Shown: one piece after another, positions 54,341 to 63,310 of the stretch
Layout of the letters: every line of letters starts with the position of its first letter
Numbering within the stretch: the stretch's first letter is position 1
DNA from: Riemerella anatipestifer
GTDB lineage: Bacteria; Bacteroidota; Bacteroidia; Flavobacteriales; Weeksellaceae
Direction of reading: 5' to 3'
NCBI RefSeq assembly: GCF_009663465.1
Contig: NZ_QXHU01000004.1
Location: 16,462-80,461 of the forward strand
DNA length: 64,000 bases
The notes under the pieces: generated by a model
Database searches by the model: none
Seen by the model: only the letters and a program-made list of their open reading frames with translations
Told to the model about the DNA's origin: nothing
Position numbers and translations under genes: made by a program

Positions 54341-55888
54341 GTGCGTAACAAATTTATTCCTATTATATCTATTTTGATGACGATTTCTCTATTGGTGTTC
54401 GTCAGTTTTCAATTTTATTGGCTTAAGGAATATTATAGTTCTATTGAAGAGGAATTTGCAGGTAGGGTGCAGAAGGTTTTAGAACGCTCGACACAAGATA
54501 TTTCTAATATTGAAATAGATAAATATCTAAAAGAATATGAAGGCTTTCAAGCCTCTATAAATGAGGATAAAAACAAACCTACTCTAAATATCATTAGGCA
54601 AGTACAAGATTCGGCGGATAAAAAACTCATTTCCTTTAGTAGAAGTATTATAGAACCTCAGAAAATACCAGTTTCCTCTAAGGGAGATACTTTGGAAAGG
54701 GTTAAAGTCTATGCTGATGAAGGTATTTATCGTTTGAAAGGAGCAGGACGTACAACGGAGCTACTCACGGCACAGTTGAGTAAAGATATCAATGATAATA
54801 CTTTTACTTTCAGAGATTTTGCTAAACTAAATGCAAGCAACTTGCCTATACATAAAAGAGTAAGTGGTAAGGAGATAGATTCGGTACTCTCCAAGGAGTT
54901 TCAAAAAATGGGTATTAGTGCTAAATTTGGTTATGGTGTGCTAGATAAAAATAAAAAACTAACCACTATTGCTGATGAAATTTACCTTGAAAATCAATCT
55001 AAAGTAGTTAATTATAGCTTTCCTCTTTTTACAGATAAAGACGAACAACCTATCTATACCTTGTCCCTCGTTTTTCCAGATAAAAAATATTCTTTATTAA
55101 GGAATAATTTGCCGTTGCTTTTAGGAACGATATTTTCTCTTTTAACTATTGTATTTATTTACATTATTTCCATCAACTATATGCTGAGACAGAAAAAAAT
55201 AGCAGAAGTAAAAACAGACTTTCTTAACAATATGTCTCATGAGTTCAAAACACCTTTAGCTACAATTTCGGTGGCTACGGATTCTTTGGCGAACGATAAA
55301 ATAGCTAGTGACCCAATTAAAGTAAAATATTACTCTGGACTCATAAAGCAAGAAAATCTCCGAATGAAAAAACAGGTGGAAAATGTGCTCAATATGTCAA
55401 AATTAGAGAGGAACGAAATGAAACTTTTCTTGCGAGAGACCAATTTGAGGGAGTTGATAAGAAATATTGCTAATTCTGTTAGATTGATTGTAAACGAAAG
55501 AGGCGGAACGCTTACAGAAGATTTTAAGGCGGAGCGCTATAATCTAAAAGTAGATGAGTTCCATTTGTCTAATACGCTCATCAATCTGCTGGATAATGCG
55601 AATAAATATTCTCCAGATAAGCCTGAAATTAAAATTGCTACCCGTAACGAGGGGAATTATTATGTGATAGAAATTTCGGATAAAGGTATGGGAATGGAGC
55701 CTCAAAATAAAACCAAAATATTTGAGAAGTTCTTTAGAGAAGAAACAGGGAATGTGCATAATGTAAAAGGTCAAGGCTTGGGGCTTTCCTATGTTAAGAA
55801 AATAATAGAACTTCACAAAGGGCAAATAAGCGTTGAAACCCAAAAAGGAAAAGGAAGTACCTTTATTGTAAAACTTCCAATGATTTAA
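54341..55888 (+). CDS. two-component sensor histidine kinase
   Basis: A 515-residue inner-membrane kinase with a periplasmic sensor domain (about 30-250) between two transmembrane helices (FIPIISILMTISLLVFVSF and LLGTIFSLLTIVFIYII). The phospho-acceptor is His300 in NNMSHEFKTPLA; ATP-binding blocks are LINLLDNANKYS, ISDKGMGMEPQ and GLGLSYVKKIIELH. The start is a GTG at 54341, with no ATG giving a complete first helix. The response regulator gene lies 17 bases after its stop. The signal is unknown. Confidence 0.92.
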   Translation: MRNKFIPIISILMTISLLVFVSFQFYWLKEYYSSIEEEFAGRVQKVLERSTQDISNIEIDKYLKEYEGFQASINEDKNKPTLNIIRQVQDSADKKLISFSRSIIEPQKIPVSSKGDTLERVKVYADEGIYRLKGAGRTTELLTAQLSKDINDNTFTFRDFAKLNASNLPIHKRVSGKEIDSVLSKEFQKMGISAKFGYGVLDKNKKLTTIADEIYLENQSKVVNYSFPLFTDKDEQPIYTLSLVFPDKKYSLLRNNLPLLLGTIFSLLTIVFIYIISINYMLRQKKIAEVKTDFLNNMSHEFKTPLATISVATDSLANDKIASDPIKVKYYSGLIKQENLRMKKQVENVLNMSKLERNEMKLFLRETNLRELIRNIANSVRLIVNERGGTLTEDFKAERYNLKVDEFHLSNTLINLLDNANKYSPDKPEIKIATRNEGNYYVIEISDKGMGMEPQNKTKIFEKFFREETGNVHNVKGQGLGLSYVKKIIELHKGQISVETQKGKGSTFIVKLPMI

Positions 55889-55905
55889 TTATAAAAAATT
55901 AAGCT

Positions 55906-56592
55906 ATGAGCAACAGGATATTATTAGTAGAAGATGACCAAAGTTTCGGAGCGGTGCTTAAAGACTATCTAAGTATAAATAACTTCGAAGTTACTCTTGC
56001 TACAGACGGCGAGGAAGGTCTTAAAGAATATACGAATAATGATTTTGATATTTGTATATTTGATGTTATGATGCCTAAAAAAGACGGCTTCACTTTAGCG
56101 GAAGATGTTAAGAAATTAGGGAAAAATATACCAATTATTTTCCTAACGGCACGAAATTTAAGAGAGGATATTTTGAAAGGTTATCAGCTAGGAGCAGACG
56201 ACTACATAACAAAACCTTTTGATACAGAGTTATTACTTTATAAAATAAAAGCTGTTCTATCTAGAAGTACTTCTTTAGAAGAGGAAGGTCAGGAACAGTT
56301 CAGTATTAGCAATATAGAATTTGATTCTATGTTGAGACAGCTTAAAGTACACGATAAAGAATATAAACTTTCTCCAAAAGAGAACGAGCTTTTGAAGTTG
56401 CTTTGTCTCCACAGAAATGATTTTATGCCTAGAGATTTAGCACTTCGTAAAATATGGAAAAAAGAAAACTATTTTACCGCTAGAAGTATGGATGTATATA
56501 TTGCTAAACTAAGGAAACTACTTAAAGATGATGATGGTCTCGAAATCATCAATGTACACGGAGAAGGGTTTAGGCTTCTAGTTAAAAATTAA
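55906..56592 (+). CDS. OmpR-family response regulator
   Basis: A 228-residue regulator. The receiver has the acidic pair VEDD, the phosphorylated Asp53 in FDVMMPKKDG and the conserved Lys in DYITKPFDTE. The C-terminal winged helix (about 135-225) contains LSPKENELLKLLCLH and NVHGEGFRLL. It pairs with the kinase gene just upstream. Targets are not known. Confidence 0.95.
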   Translation: MSNRILLVEDDQSFGAVLKDYLSINNFEVTLATDGEEGLKEYTNNDFDICIFDVMMPKKDGFTLAEDVKKLGKNIPIIFLTARNLREDILKGYQLGADDYITKPFDTELLLYKIKAVLSRSTSLEEEGQEQFSISNIEFDSMLRQLKVHDKEYKLSPKENELLKLLCLHRNDFMPRDLALRKIWKKENYFTARSMDVYIAKLRKLLKDDDGLEIINVHGEGFRLLVKN

Positions 56593-56599
56593 ATTAAAT

Positions 56600-56634
56600 A
56601 GCTGGTTCAAAATAATTGTGAATCAGCTTTTTTT
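56600..56634 (+). terminator. terminator of the two-component operon
   Basis: AGCTGGTTCA (56600-56609) and TGAATCAGCT (56619-56628) with one G-U pair, followed by a T run. Confidence 0.7.
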
Positions 56635-56738
56635 GTTAAAGCGAATAGAGTTCCGTAGATGATAGATAAAATAGCCAATCATCGGCTTATAAACTAGCTA
56701 AGACATAAAAAGAGATTTATATCAATACAAAATTTCAT

Positions 56739-56746
56739 TATCTTTG
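56739..56746 (+). promoter_or_regulatory. -7 element of the DUF4290 gene
   Basis: TATCTTTG ends 4 bases before the ATG at 56751, so the message is probably leaderless. No TTG at usual spacing. Confidence 0.45.
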
Positions 56747-56750
56747 CGAA

Positions 56751-57404
56751 ATGGAATACAATACCCAAAAGACAAACTTACAATTACCCGAGTATGGGAG
56801 AATTATACAAGAACTTGTAGAATATTGCAAGACGCTTCCTACCAAGGAAGAAAGAAATAAAGTTGCCAAAGCTATTGTTGATTTTATGGGGCAGAGAAAT
56901 CCGCAACTTCGAGATGAGGAAAACTACGCTCACAAACTTTGGGACCATTTGTATATCATTTCGGGTTACGATTTAGATGTAGATGCACCATACCCTTTTC
57001 CTACGCCAGAGGAAATCAAGCAGAAGCCTAAAAAGATGGATTATCCTAAGCTACAAGGGGACTATAAATTCTATGGTAAAAGCATTTTGCAACTTATAGA
57101 AAGAGCTTTAGAATTAGAAGATGGTGATGAGAAAGAGGCTCTTATAGAGGTAATTGCTAATAATATGAAAAAGTCGTACAATGTTTATAATAAAGAACAT
57201 GTGCAAGACGACGTTATCTTCCGCCATTTAAAGGAACTTTCTGAAAATAGATTAGATTTAACAGGGATAGATTCTTTAGAGAAGAGTAAAATCTATTATA
57301 ACTCTAACAAGAACAACCCTAAATATCAAAACAAACATCAGAATAATAACGGAAATAATAGAAGAAAATATAATTCTAACAATAAATACAGAAGAAAATC
57401 ATAA
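56751..57404 (+). CDS. DUF4290 family protein
   Basis: A 217-residue protein conserved in Bacteroidota. The N-terminal 180 residues match DUF4290: NLQLPEYGRIIQELVEYCK, FMGQRNPQLRDEENYAHKLW and YDLDVDAPYPFPTPEEI. The tail is a low-complexity Asn/Lys/Arg run that may bind nucleic acid. The function is unknown. The stop codon overlaps the murA start by one base, so the two are translated as a unit. Confidence 0.88.
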   Translation: MEYNTQKTNLQLPEYGRIIQELVEYCKTLPTKEERNKVAKAIVDFMGQRNPQLRDEENYAHKLWDHLYIISGYDLDVDAPYPFPTPEEIKQKPKKMDYPKLQGDYKFYGKSILQLIERALELEDGDEKEALIEVIANNMKKSYNVYNKEHVQDDVIFRHLKELSENRLDLTGIDSLEKSKIYYNSNKNNPKYQNKHQNNNGNNRRKYNSNNKYRRKS

Positions 57405-58711
57405 TGAGTGGTGCTTTTCAAATCAGAGGCGGTAAAAGACTTCAAGGCGAAATTACGCCCCAAGGAGCTAAAAATGAAGCTCTACAAATATTATGTGCCG
57501 TTTTATTAACAGATCAAGAAGTAAGAATAAAAAATATACCTGATATACAAGATGTTAATAAGCTAATTGGTATATTAGGAGACTTGGGCGTTAAGGTAAC
57601 TAAAAATGGAAAAGGGGACTATACCTTCAAGGCAGATAGTCTTAATTTAGATTATCTTAAATCCGAAGAGTTTAAAAAAGAAGGGGCTAAACTTAGAGGC
57701 TCTATTATGCTTTTAGGTCCTATGTTGGCGAGGTTTGGAGAAGGTTATATGCCAACTCCAGGAGGAGACAAGATAGGAAGAAGAAGATTAGATACTCATT
57801 TTCAAGGGTTTGTTGAGCTTGGTGCGGAGTTTCACTTTAATGATGTAGAGAGTTTTTATAGTCTAAAAGCAAAGTCTTTACAAGGTAAATTTATCCTTTT
57901 AGAAGAAGCATCGGTAACGGGTACTGCTAATATTATTATGGCTGCTGTACTAGCGAAAGGCAAAACTAGAATTTACAATGCCGCTTGTGAGCCTTATTTA
58001 CAACAACTTTGCAAAATGCTCAACCGAATGGGAGCTCAAATTTCGGGTATCGGTTCAAATTTATTAACTATAGAAGGAGTTTCATATTTACATGGTACAG
58101 AACACACTATGTTGCCAGATATGGTAGAAATAGGCTCTTGGATAGGATTGGCAGCAATGACGAAATCCGAAATCACCATTAAAGATGTTCATTGGAACCA
58201 GTTGGGGATTATTCCAAATACTTTTAGGAAACTGGGTATTCAGTTAGAGAAAAGCGGTGAAGATATTTATATCCCAGCACAAGAACACTACAAAATACAG
58301 AAATTTATAGATGGCTCTATTTTAACCATTTCTGATGCACCTTGGCCAGGTTTTACACCAGATTTGCTGTCTATTATGTTGGTCGTAGCAACTCAAGCTA
58401 AAGGAAGTGTATTGATACATCAAAAAATGTTTGAATCTCGATTGTTCTTTGTGGACAAACTGATAGATATGGGAGCTCAGATTATCCTTTGCGACCCACA
58501 CCGAGCTACAGTTATTGGTCTTAACCAAGAAACGCCACTTAGAGGTACTGTGATGACTTCCCCTGATATTCGTGCAGGAAATGCACTTTTGGTAGCCGCA
58601 CTTTCGGCTGAAGGTAAATCTATCATTCACAATATAGAGCAGATAGACCGAGGCTACGAAAATATAGATGGCAGACTCAAGGCCTTAGGAGCAGATATAG
58701 AGCGTATATAA
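57404..58711 (+). CDS. murA: UDP-N-acetylglucosamine 1-carboxyvinyltransferase
   Basis: MurA transfers enolpyruvate to UDP-GlcNAc in the first committed step of peptidoglycan synthesis. The 435-residue protein has QGAKNEALQI, LGPMLARFGEG and the loop PTPGGDKIGRRRLDTH. The position of the active-site Cys (Cys115 in E. coli) is Asp122 here, the change known to make MurA insensitive to fosfomycin. It overlaps DUF4290 upstream and precedes miaA by 24 bases. Confidence 0.95.
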   Translation: MSGAFQIRGGKRLQGEITPQGAKNEALQILCAVLLTDQEVRIKNIPDIQDVNKLIGILGDLGVKVTKNGKGDYTFKADSLNLDYLKSEEFKKEGAKLRGSIMLLGPMLARFGEGYMPTPGGDKIGRRRLDTHFQGFVELGAEFHFNDVESFYSLKAKSLQGKFILLEEASVTGTANIIMAAVLAKGKTRIYNAACEPYLQQLCKMLNRMGAQISGIGSNLLTIEGVSYLHGTEHTMLPDMVEIGSWIGLAAMTKSEITIKDVHWNQLGIIPNTFRKLGIQLEKSGEDIYIPAQEHYKIQKFIDGSILTISDAPWPGFTPDLLSIMLVVATQAKGSVLIHQKMFESRLFFVDKLIDMGAQIILCDPHRATVIGLNQETPLRGTVMTSPDIRAGNALLVAALSAEGKSIIHNIEQIDRGYENIDGRLKALGADIERI

Positions 58712-58735
58712 TAGTCAGAAAATACTGTTTTCATC

Positions 58736-59644
58736 TTGGCTAGAACACTTATATCTGTTGTAGGTCCTACGGGAATAGGTAAAACCGAATTGGCAATAAA
58801 AATAGCCCAGTTTTTCGGTGCTGAAATTTTATCCTGCGACTCACGACAGTTTTTTAAAGAAATGCCCATTGGTACAGCCGCTCCTTCTAAGGAGGAGTTG
58901 GCTATTGTACCGCATCATTTTATAGGGCATTTATCTATTACAGAAGATTATTCTATCGGTCGGTACGAAAAGGAAGCCTTGGCTTTATTAGATAAGCTGT
59001 TTCAACGATATAAAGCCGTGGTAATGGTAGGCGGTAGTGGTATGTACGAGAAGGCAGTTGTGGAAGGTCTTAATGATTTACCAGAAGCCAACGAAGATTA
59101 TATTAAAGAACTTGAACAAATCCTCAATAAAGAAGGGATAGAAGCCTTACAGAAGCAGTTAGAGGCACAGGATGAGGTCTATTATCAGCAGGTAGATAAA
59201 GATAATCCTAGACGCTTGATAAGGGCTTTAGATATTATTAAACAAACAGAGAAGCCTTATTCTGAAATTATAGCAGAAACCAAGCCTAAAAGGGACTTTA
59301 ATACTATTAGGATTGTACTCACAGCACCTAGAGAAATTATCTATGAAAGAATCAATCAAAGGGTAGATAGAATGATAGAGAAAGGCTTACTAGATGAGGT
59401 TAAAGGTTTACTTCAACATCAAGATAGAGTAGCTTTGAATACAGTGGGGTATACGGAGTTGTTTAATTACTTGAATGGTGATTGGGAGTTAGATTTTGCC
59501 GTTTCTGAGATTAAGAAAAACTCTAGACGCTACGCAAAACGCCAAATGACTTGGAACCGAAAACTTCCTCATCTGATAGAACTTCCGTACCAATATTCTA
59601 ACGAGGAATTAGTATCTTTGCTTAATAACTTAAATTTAAAATAA
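58736..59644 (+). CDS. miaA: tRNA dimethylallyltransferase
   Basis: MiaA adds the isopentenyl group to A37 of tRNAs reading UNN codons. The 302-residue protein has the P-loop GPTGIGKT (10-17), LSCDSRQFFKEMPIGTAAPS and VGGSGMYEKAV, then the C-terminal KKNSRRYAKRQMTWNRK. The start appears to be TTG at 58736, no ATG being available before the P-loop. The thioredoxin-fold gene begins 1 base after its stop codon. Confidence 0.94.
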   Translation: MARTLISVVGPTGIGKTELAIKIAQFFGAEILSCDSRQFFKEMPIGTAAPSKEELAIVPHHFIGHLSITEDYSIGRYEKEALALLDKLFQRYKAVVMVGGSGMYEKAVVEGLNDLPEANEDYIKELEQILNKEGIEALQKQLEAQDEVYYQQVDKDNPRRLIRALDIIKQTEKPYSEIIAETKPKRDFNTIRIVLTAPREIIYERINQRVDRMIEKGLLDEVKGLLQHQDRVALNTVGYTELFNYLNGDWELDFAVSEIKKNSRRYAKRQMTWNRKLPHLIELPYQYSNEELVSLLNNLNLK

Positions 59645-59645
59645 A

Positions 59646-60203
59646 ATGGCTAGAACACCGTCTAATATGTTGGAGTTAGGAACTAAAGCTCCTTTTTTTG
59701 AGCTTCCTAATCCTGCTAAAAATAACGAGTTACAATCTTTAGAAAACTTAAAAGGAGAGAAAGGAACATTGGTAGTTTTTATGTGTAACCATTGTCCGTT
59801 TGTGATTCATGTGATAGATAAATTAGCAGAGCTTTATGAGGATTATAAGGCTAAAGGAATCGAATTTATTGCAATTAATTCTAATGATATAGAGAACTAT
59901 CCTGCGGATTCACCAGAACTAATGATTGATTTTGCTGAAGAACACGGCGTTAATTTCCCTTATTTATTTGATGAAAGTCAAGCTATTGCTAAAGCCTACG
60001 ACGCTGCGTGCACTCCAGATTTCTACTTTTTTGATGACAAATTAGACTTGGTATATAGAGGTCAGATGGACGACTCTCGCCCAGGCAATCAGCACGAGGT
60101 AACGGGAGAGGATTTAATTATTGCTTTTGAAAACCTTTTAGCAGAACAACCTCAGGAAGAACTACAAAAGCCTAGTTTAGGTTGTAATATTAAATGGAAG
60201 TAA
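59646..60203 (+). CDS. thioredoxin-fold redox protein
   Basis: A 185-residue cytoplasmic protein of the AhpC/TSA-redoxin type. The redox pair is CNHC (47-50) in FMCNHCPFVIHVID; substrate-side segments are INSNDIENYPADSP, FPYLFDESQAIAKAYDAACTP and YRGQMDDSRPGNQ. It is a common flavobacterial protein and probably reduces peroxides or disulphides. The exact substrate is not known. It starts 1 base after the miaA stop. Confidence 0.88.
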   Translation: MARTPSNMLELGTKAPFFELPNPAKNNELQSLENLKGEKGTLVVFMCNHCPFVIHVIDKLAELYEDYKAKGIEFIAINSNDIENYPADSPELMIDFAEEHGVNFPYLFDESQAIAKAYDAACTPDFYFFDDKLDLVYRGQMDDSRPGNQHEVTGEDLIIAFENLLAEQPQEELQKPSLGCNIKWK

Positions 60204-60271
60204 GCATTTATTGAAATTAAAAATAGTTGATATATAATCAAAGTAATCATTTTTTTTGGATATACTTAGAA

Positions 60272-60682
60272 TTGGAACAAAAAGATTATATAAAAAAGCA
60301 GATTGACCAACTTGGAAAAGTACTAGGAAAATTACTTTTTGATTTGATTGGAGTTAACCAAAGCGGGAAGGTGGCAGATGGAGTAGAAATTTCAAATGAA
60401 ATTCTGAAAAAAGAATTAGGTATTGACCTTGATAAATTACTTTCAATTCCAAATCAATGTTTTGTTCAAATACTGACAAACGAGTTCAAATTTTCTAATG
60501 AGAGTTTGAATTATTTAGCAAAAGTTTTATTTTACCTATCTGAAAATCAAAGCGAGGAAATGAAAGAAAAACTTTTGGAGAAAACTTTAATAATATATCA
60601 CTTTCTGGAGTTCAACGAAGAAGTATATTCAATAGAAAGGAATAAAATGATTACTTGTATCAAGCAGAAGTTAAATAAGTAG
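60272..60682 (+). CDS. conserved helical protein, unknown
   Basis: A 136-residue cytoplasmic protein made of helices: EQKDYIKKQIDQLGKVLGKL, SNEILKKELGIDLDKLL, LLEKTLIIYHFLEFNEEV. I do not recognise the family. The frame is open to a TTG at 60227, but residues before 60272 (HFFWIYLELEQ) look unlike coding sequence; TTG at 60272 gives a natural start. It is close to the thioredoxin-fold gene on the same strand, so a shared message is possible. Confidence 0.55.
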   Translation: MEQKDYIKKQIDQLGKVLGKLLFDLIGVNQSGKVADGVEISNEILKKELGIDLDKLLSIPNQCFVQILTNEFKFSNESLNYLAKVLFYLSENQSEEMKEKLLEKTLIIYHFLEFNEEVYSIERNKMITCIKQKLNK

Positions 60683-60710
60683 AATGGTACACTACTAAAA
60701 ATTCAAAATA

Positions 60711-60747
60711 AAAACTCCGCTTCAAAATTTTTGAAGCGGAGTTTTTT
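60711..60747. terminator. bidirectional terminator
   Basis: AAAACTCCGCTTCAAAA (60711-60727) pairs with its complement at 60729-60745, between the helical protein gene and the converging rpmA. T runs on both sides. Confidence 0.85.
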
Positions 60748-60794
60748 CATGTTTAACAATTAAACTTTACGTATGCAAAAAGTTATTTTTCTTA

Positions 60795-61052
60795 TTAAGC
60801 GTTAGGTTCAACAGATACAAAAGATCTGTTGTTAGCTTTTTTCTTAAACACCACTGTACCATCTACTAATGCAAACAAAGTGTGGTCTTTACCAATCCCT
60901 ACATTTTCTCCAGGGTGGTGTTGTGTACCTCTTTGTCTTACAATAATATTTCCAGCGATAGCTTCTTGCCCTCCGAAAATCTTCACACCTAATCTTTTAG
61001 AGTGAGATTCTCTACCGTTTTTGGAACTACCAACTCCTTTCTTGTGTGCCAT
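60795..61052 (-). CDS. rpmA: 50S ribosomal protein L27
   Basis: L27 reaches the peptidyl-transferase centre with its N-terminal arm. The 85-residue protein starts [20 protein letters not shown] and continues [31 protein letters not shown], as expected. It follows rplU by 33 bases, the classic L21-L27 order. Confidence 0.97.
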   Translation of the reverse strand: MAHKKGVGSSKNGRESHSKRLGVKIFGGQEAIAGNIIVRQRGTQHHPGENVGIGKDHTLFALVDGTVVFKKKANNRSFVSVEPNA

Positions 61053-61085
61053 TTTGTTTTAAAGTTTTTTAGGTTGAAAAAATAC

Positions 61086-61712
61086 TTAGGCTTTTCCGCC
61101 TTTTAGTTGTCCTTTAAGAGTTTCTAACTCTTCAAACTTTCCATCAGCAGCTAGTTGTGCTTGTTGAGGCCAAGTTGTAGGATCCATAGCTGCATATACA
61201 GCACCGTTAGGATCTAAGATGGCTTCTAGCTCCTCTTTAGTTTTCTTTGCTAAATCAGCAAAAGAAGTAATACCTGCTCCTGCGAAAAGCTCTGCTACTT
61301 TAGGACCAATACCTTCAATTAGAGTAAGGTCATCTCCTTTTTTAGAAGATTTTTTTGTAGCAGCCTTGGTTTCTGTTTTTGCAGAAGATTTTTTAGCACC
61401 ATCAAAACCTGTTATAGAAACAATTTTGATTTGAGTAAGAGATTGTCTATGCCCGTTTTTCTTAGCATATCCTTTTCTTCTTTTCTTTTTGAAAACGATA
61501 ACTTTATCAGCTTTCAAATGCTCAATAATTTCCGCTTCTACAGCGATACCACTTACAGCTGGGGCGCCTACTGTTGTTGCTCCGTTTACGGTAAGAAGTA
61601 CTTTATCAAAAGTTACTTTGTCTCCTTTCTCACCAGAAAGACGGTTTACAAACAATTTTTGGTCTTGCTCAACTTTGTATTGAAGCCCTGCTATCTCTAC
61701 GATTGCAAACAT
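61086..61712 (-). CDS. rplU: 50S ribosomal protein L21 with C-terminal helix-hairpin-helix domain
   Basis: Residues 1-103 are a complete L21 (MFAIVEIAGLQYKVEQDQ, KADKVIVFKKKRRKGYAKKN, GHRQSLTQIKI). A Lys/Ser/Ala linker (105-127) leads to a helix-hairpin-helix domain with LIEGIGPKVAELFAGAGI (131-148) and ITSFADLAKKTKEELEAIL. Typical L21 is near 103 residues, so the protein is double length. Such fusions are known in Flavobacteriia. The extra domain may bind RNA or DNA. Confidence 0.93.
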   Translation of the reverse strand: MFAIVEIAGLQYKVEQDQKLFVNRLSGEKGDKVTFDKVLLTVNGATTVGAPAVSGIAVEAEIIEHLKADKVIVFKKKRRKGYAKKNGHRQSLTQIKIVSITGFDGAKKSSAKTETKAATKKSSKKGDDLTLIEGIGPKVAELFAGAGITSFADLAKKTKEELEAILDPNGAVYAAMDPTTWPQQAQLAADGKFEELETLKGQLKGGKA

Positions 61713-61741
61713 TGTTATAAATATTTAGTTAGTTAAGGTCG

Positions 61742-61749
61742 CAAAATTA
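61742..61749 (-). promoter_or_regulatory. candidate -7 element of rplU-rpmA
   Basis: On the minus strand TAATTTTG (61749 to 61742) fits TAnnTTTG, 30 bases before rplU. No TTG at proper spacing. Confidence 0.4.
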
Positions 61750-61824
61750 AGTATTTTTTTTGAATTATAGATATTTAACTCAAAAAAAGTGTTTAAAAAT
61801 ACTCCTTTTTTATGTATATATTAT

Positions 61825-62844
61825 CTATATAACATTAACCTCTCGTTCTAGGATAATCCCAAAGGTATCTTTTACAGAAGCGATGATTTCAGATGAAAAA
61901 TGATAAATTTCTTCGCCTGTAGCCTTTCCCGTAGCGTTGATAATAACAAGTGCTTGTAAATGATGGGTAGCCACATTGCCTATTTGTTTACCCTTCCAGC
62001 CTGTTTGTTCTATTAGCCAACCTGCAGGAACTTTGGTGTGGCTGCCTTGTGGATAACCAGGTAGGTTAGGGAATTGCTTTTGTAAGTTCTGATAATCCTC
62101 TGTGCTGATGCTAGGGTTTTTGAAAAAACTACCCGCATTGCCTATCTCTTTAGGGTTAGGAAGTTTAGAAGTTCTGATGTTTATGACTGCCTGTGCCACC
62201 TCTTGTATGCTGGGTTGGGTAACATTTAGACTAGAAAGTTCTTGTTGTATAGCACCATAGTCGGTTCTTATGAGGTGGTTTCTTTTCGTTAGTCTAAAGC
62301 TGACTTCCAGTATAACATACTTCCCCTTGCCCTCTCGTTTAAAAAAGGAATCTCTATATCCAAAGTGGCATTTATCCTTATTAAAGGTTTCTACCTCTAG
62401 GGTTTCTAAGTTGAGGACTTGGCAAGACTCAAAATGGTCTTTAATTTCTACGCCGTATGCCCCTATGTTTTGGATAGGGCAAGTGCCTACATTACCTGGT
62501 ATTAGAGAGAGGTTCTCCAGCCCACCATAGTTTTTCTCTAGGCTGTACTGCACAAACTGATGCCAATTTTCTCCCGCTTGTGCCGTGAGTAACACTTCAT
62601 CATCGTTTAGGTGTTGTGCTTTGATGCCTTTTAGGTTGAGTAAGATGGTAAGCCCATTAAAATCTTTTGTTAATAGGATATTGCTCCCACCACCTAGAAA
62701 TAGTATAGGTAAACCTTTAATCTCGTCTAGCTTTAGGACAGCGGTTAGCTCCTCCAAACTACCGACTTCTGCAAAGTATTTAGAAAACGCCTCTACCCCA
62801 AAGGTGTTGTGGTTTTTAAGAGAATAGTTGGTCTTAAGTTGCAT
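61825..62844 (-). CDS. murB: UDP-N-acetylmuramate dehydrogenase
   Basis: MurB reduces the enolpyruvyl group to lactyl, giving UDP-MurNAc, with FAD and NADPH. The 339-residue protein has NHNTFGVEAFSKYF, the FAD-binding FLGGGSNILLTKDF, LSLIPGNVGTCPIQNIGAYG, FGYRDSFFKRE and SFFKNP. ATG at 62844 is chosen; an upstream ATG at 62898 in frame would add a hydrophobic N-terminus that MurB lacks. It is a long type I-like MurB. Confidence 0.94.
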   Translation of the reverse strand: MQLKTNYSLKNHNTFGVEAFSKYFAEVGSLEELTAVLKLDEIKGLPILFLGGGSNILLTKDFNGLTILLNLKGIKAQHLNDDEVLLTAQAGENWHQFVQYSLEKNYGGLENLSLIPGNVGTCPIQNIGAYGVEIKDHFESCQVLNLETLEVETFNKDKCHFGYRDSFFKREGKGKYVILEVSFRLTKRNHLIRTDYGAIQQELSSLNVTQPSIQEVAQAVINIRTSKLPNPKEIGNAGSFFKNPSISTEDYQNLQKQFPNLPGYPQGSHTKVPAGWLIEQTGWKGKQIGNVATHHLQALVIINATGKATGEEIYHFSSEIIASVKDTFGIILEREVNVI

Positions 62845-62904
62845 AGATAGAAAAATTAAAATAACGAAGAGCAAAGATAATTTAAAAAAAGAAACCATTA
62901 TCTT

Positions 62905-62935
62905 TTGTTTGTATGATAATTGTTTTATACATTTG
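62905..62935 (+). promoter_or_regulatory. promoter of the second surface-protein leader
   Basis: TTG 62905-62907, 20 bases, TACATTTG 62928-62935. Same spacing and same distance to the leader ATG as in the copy at 29.4 kb. Confidence 0.6.
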
Positions 62936-62944
62936 CTTCAGTTT

Positions 62945-63073
62945 ATGCGACACGATACCAGCTACATACAACAAAGTGAAAAAAAGTTACAAAATTATTT
63001 GGCTATCTCAAATAATTTTGTAAACACACAGAAGAGCTACACGCGTACGCGTATTATACCACTTTTTATCTAG
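62945..63073 (+). CDS. short leader open reading frame (second copy)
   Basis: A 42-codon frame beginning 9 bases after the promoter: MRHDTSYIQQSEKK, then residues matching the 29.4 kb frame through NNFVNT, and a different tail ending RIIPLFI. The start, the first 28 codons and the position relative to the promoter agree with the other copy. Selection on the peptide is not shown. It may be a leader peptide or not translated. Confidence 0.3.
   Translation: MRHDTSYIQQSEKKLQNYLAISNNFVNTQKSYTRTRIIPLFI
62989..63021 (+). ncRNA. conserved leader hairpin 1 (second copy)
   Basis: ACAAAATTATTTG (62989-63001) pairs with CAAATAATTTTGT (63009-63021), 13 pairs, loop of 7. The place and the following TAAACACAC match the first copy, while bases inside the stem differ. 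Confidence 0.5.
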
Positions 63074-63099
63074 ATTTTTATCATCAATCATAAATAATG

Positions 63100-63122
63100 T
63101 TCCGCCAATCTTCATTGGGGGC
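63100..63122 (+). ncRNA. conserved leader hairpin 2 (second copy)
   Basis: CCAAT-CTTC-ATTGG at 63105-63118 in TTCCGCCAAT...TTGGGGGC. The stem pair next to the loop is T-A here and C-G in the first copy. Confidence 0.5.
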
Positions 63123-63310
63123 ATTTGGCGTTTGGCATACGCTAAGTTTTGTTTTCATAAATATCCGCTAGAAGTCCGTCTTTTTCATAAGTTAAATTGG
63201 TTGTTTGGGTTTAGGGCTTCTAGCGTACAGAAGGAGCGTTCTGTTCTTTCTGTTTTAGCCTTTCCTCTCGTTTTGTGTGTGTTTAGAGGGGAAAGGCGTT
63301 TTCTCATTGG

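Noticed and set aside
62845..62898. Longer MurB with hydrophobic N-terminus
   Set aside because: The upstream ATG adds an apparent membrane segment that a cytoplasmic MurB does not have; ATG 62844 fits the family.
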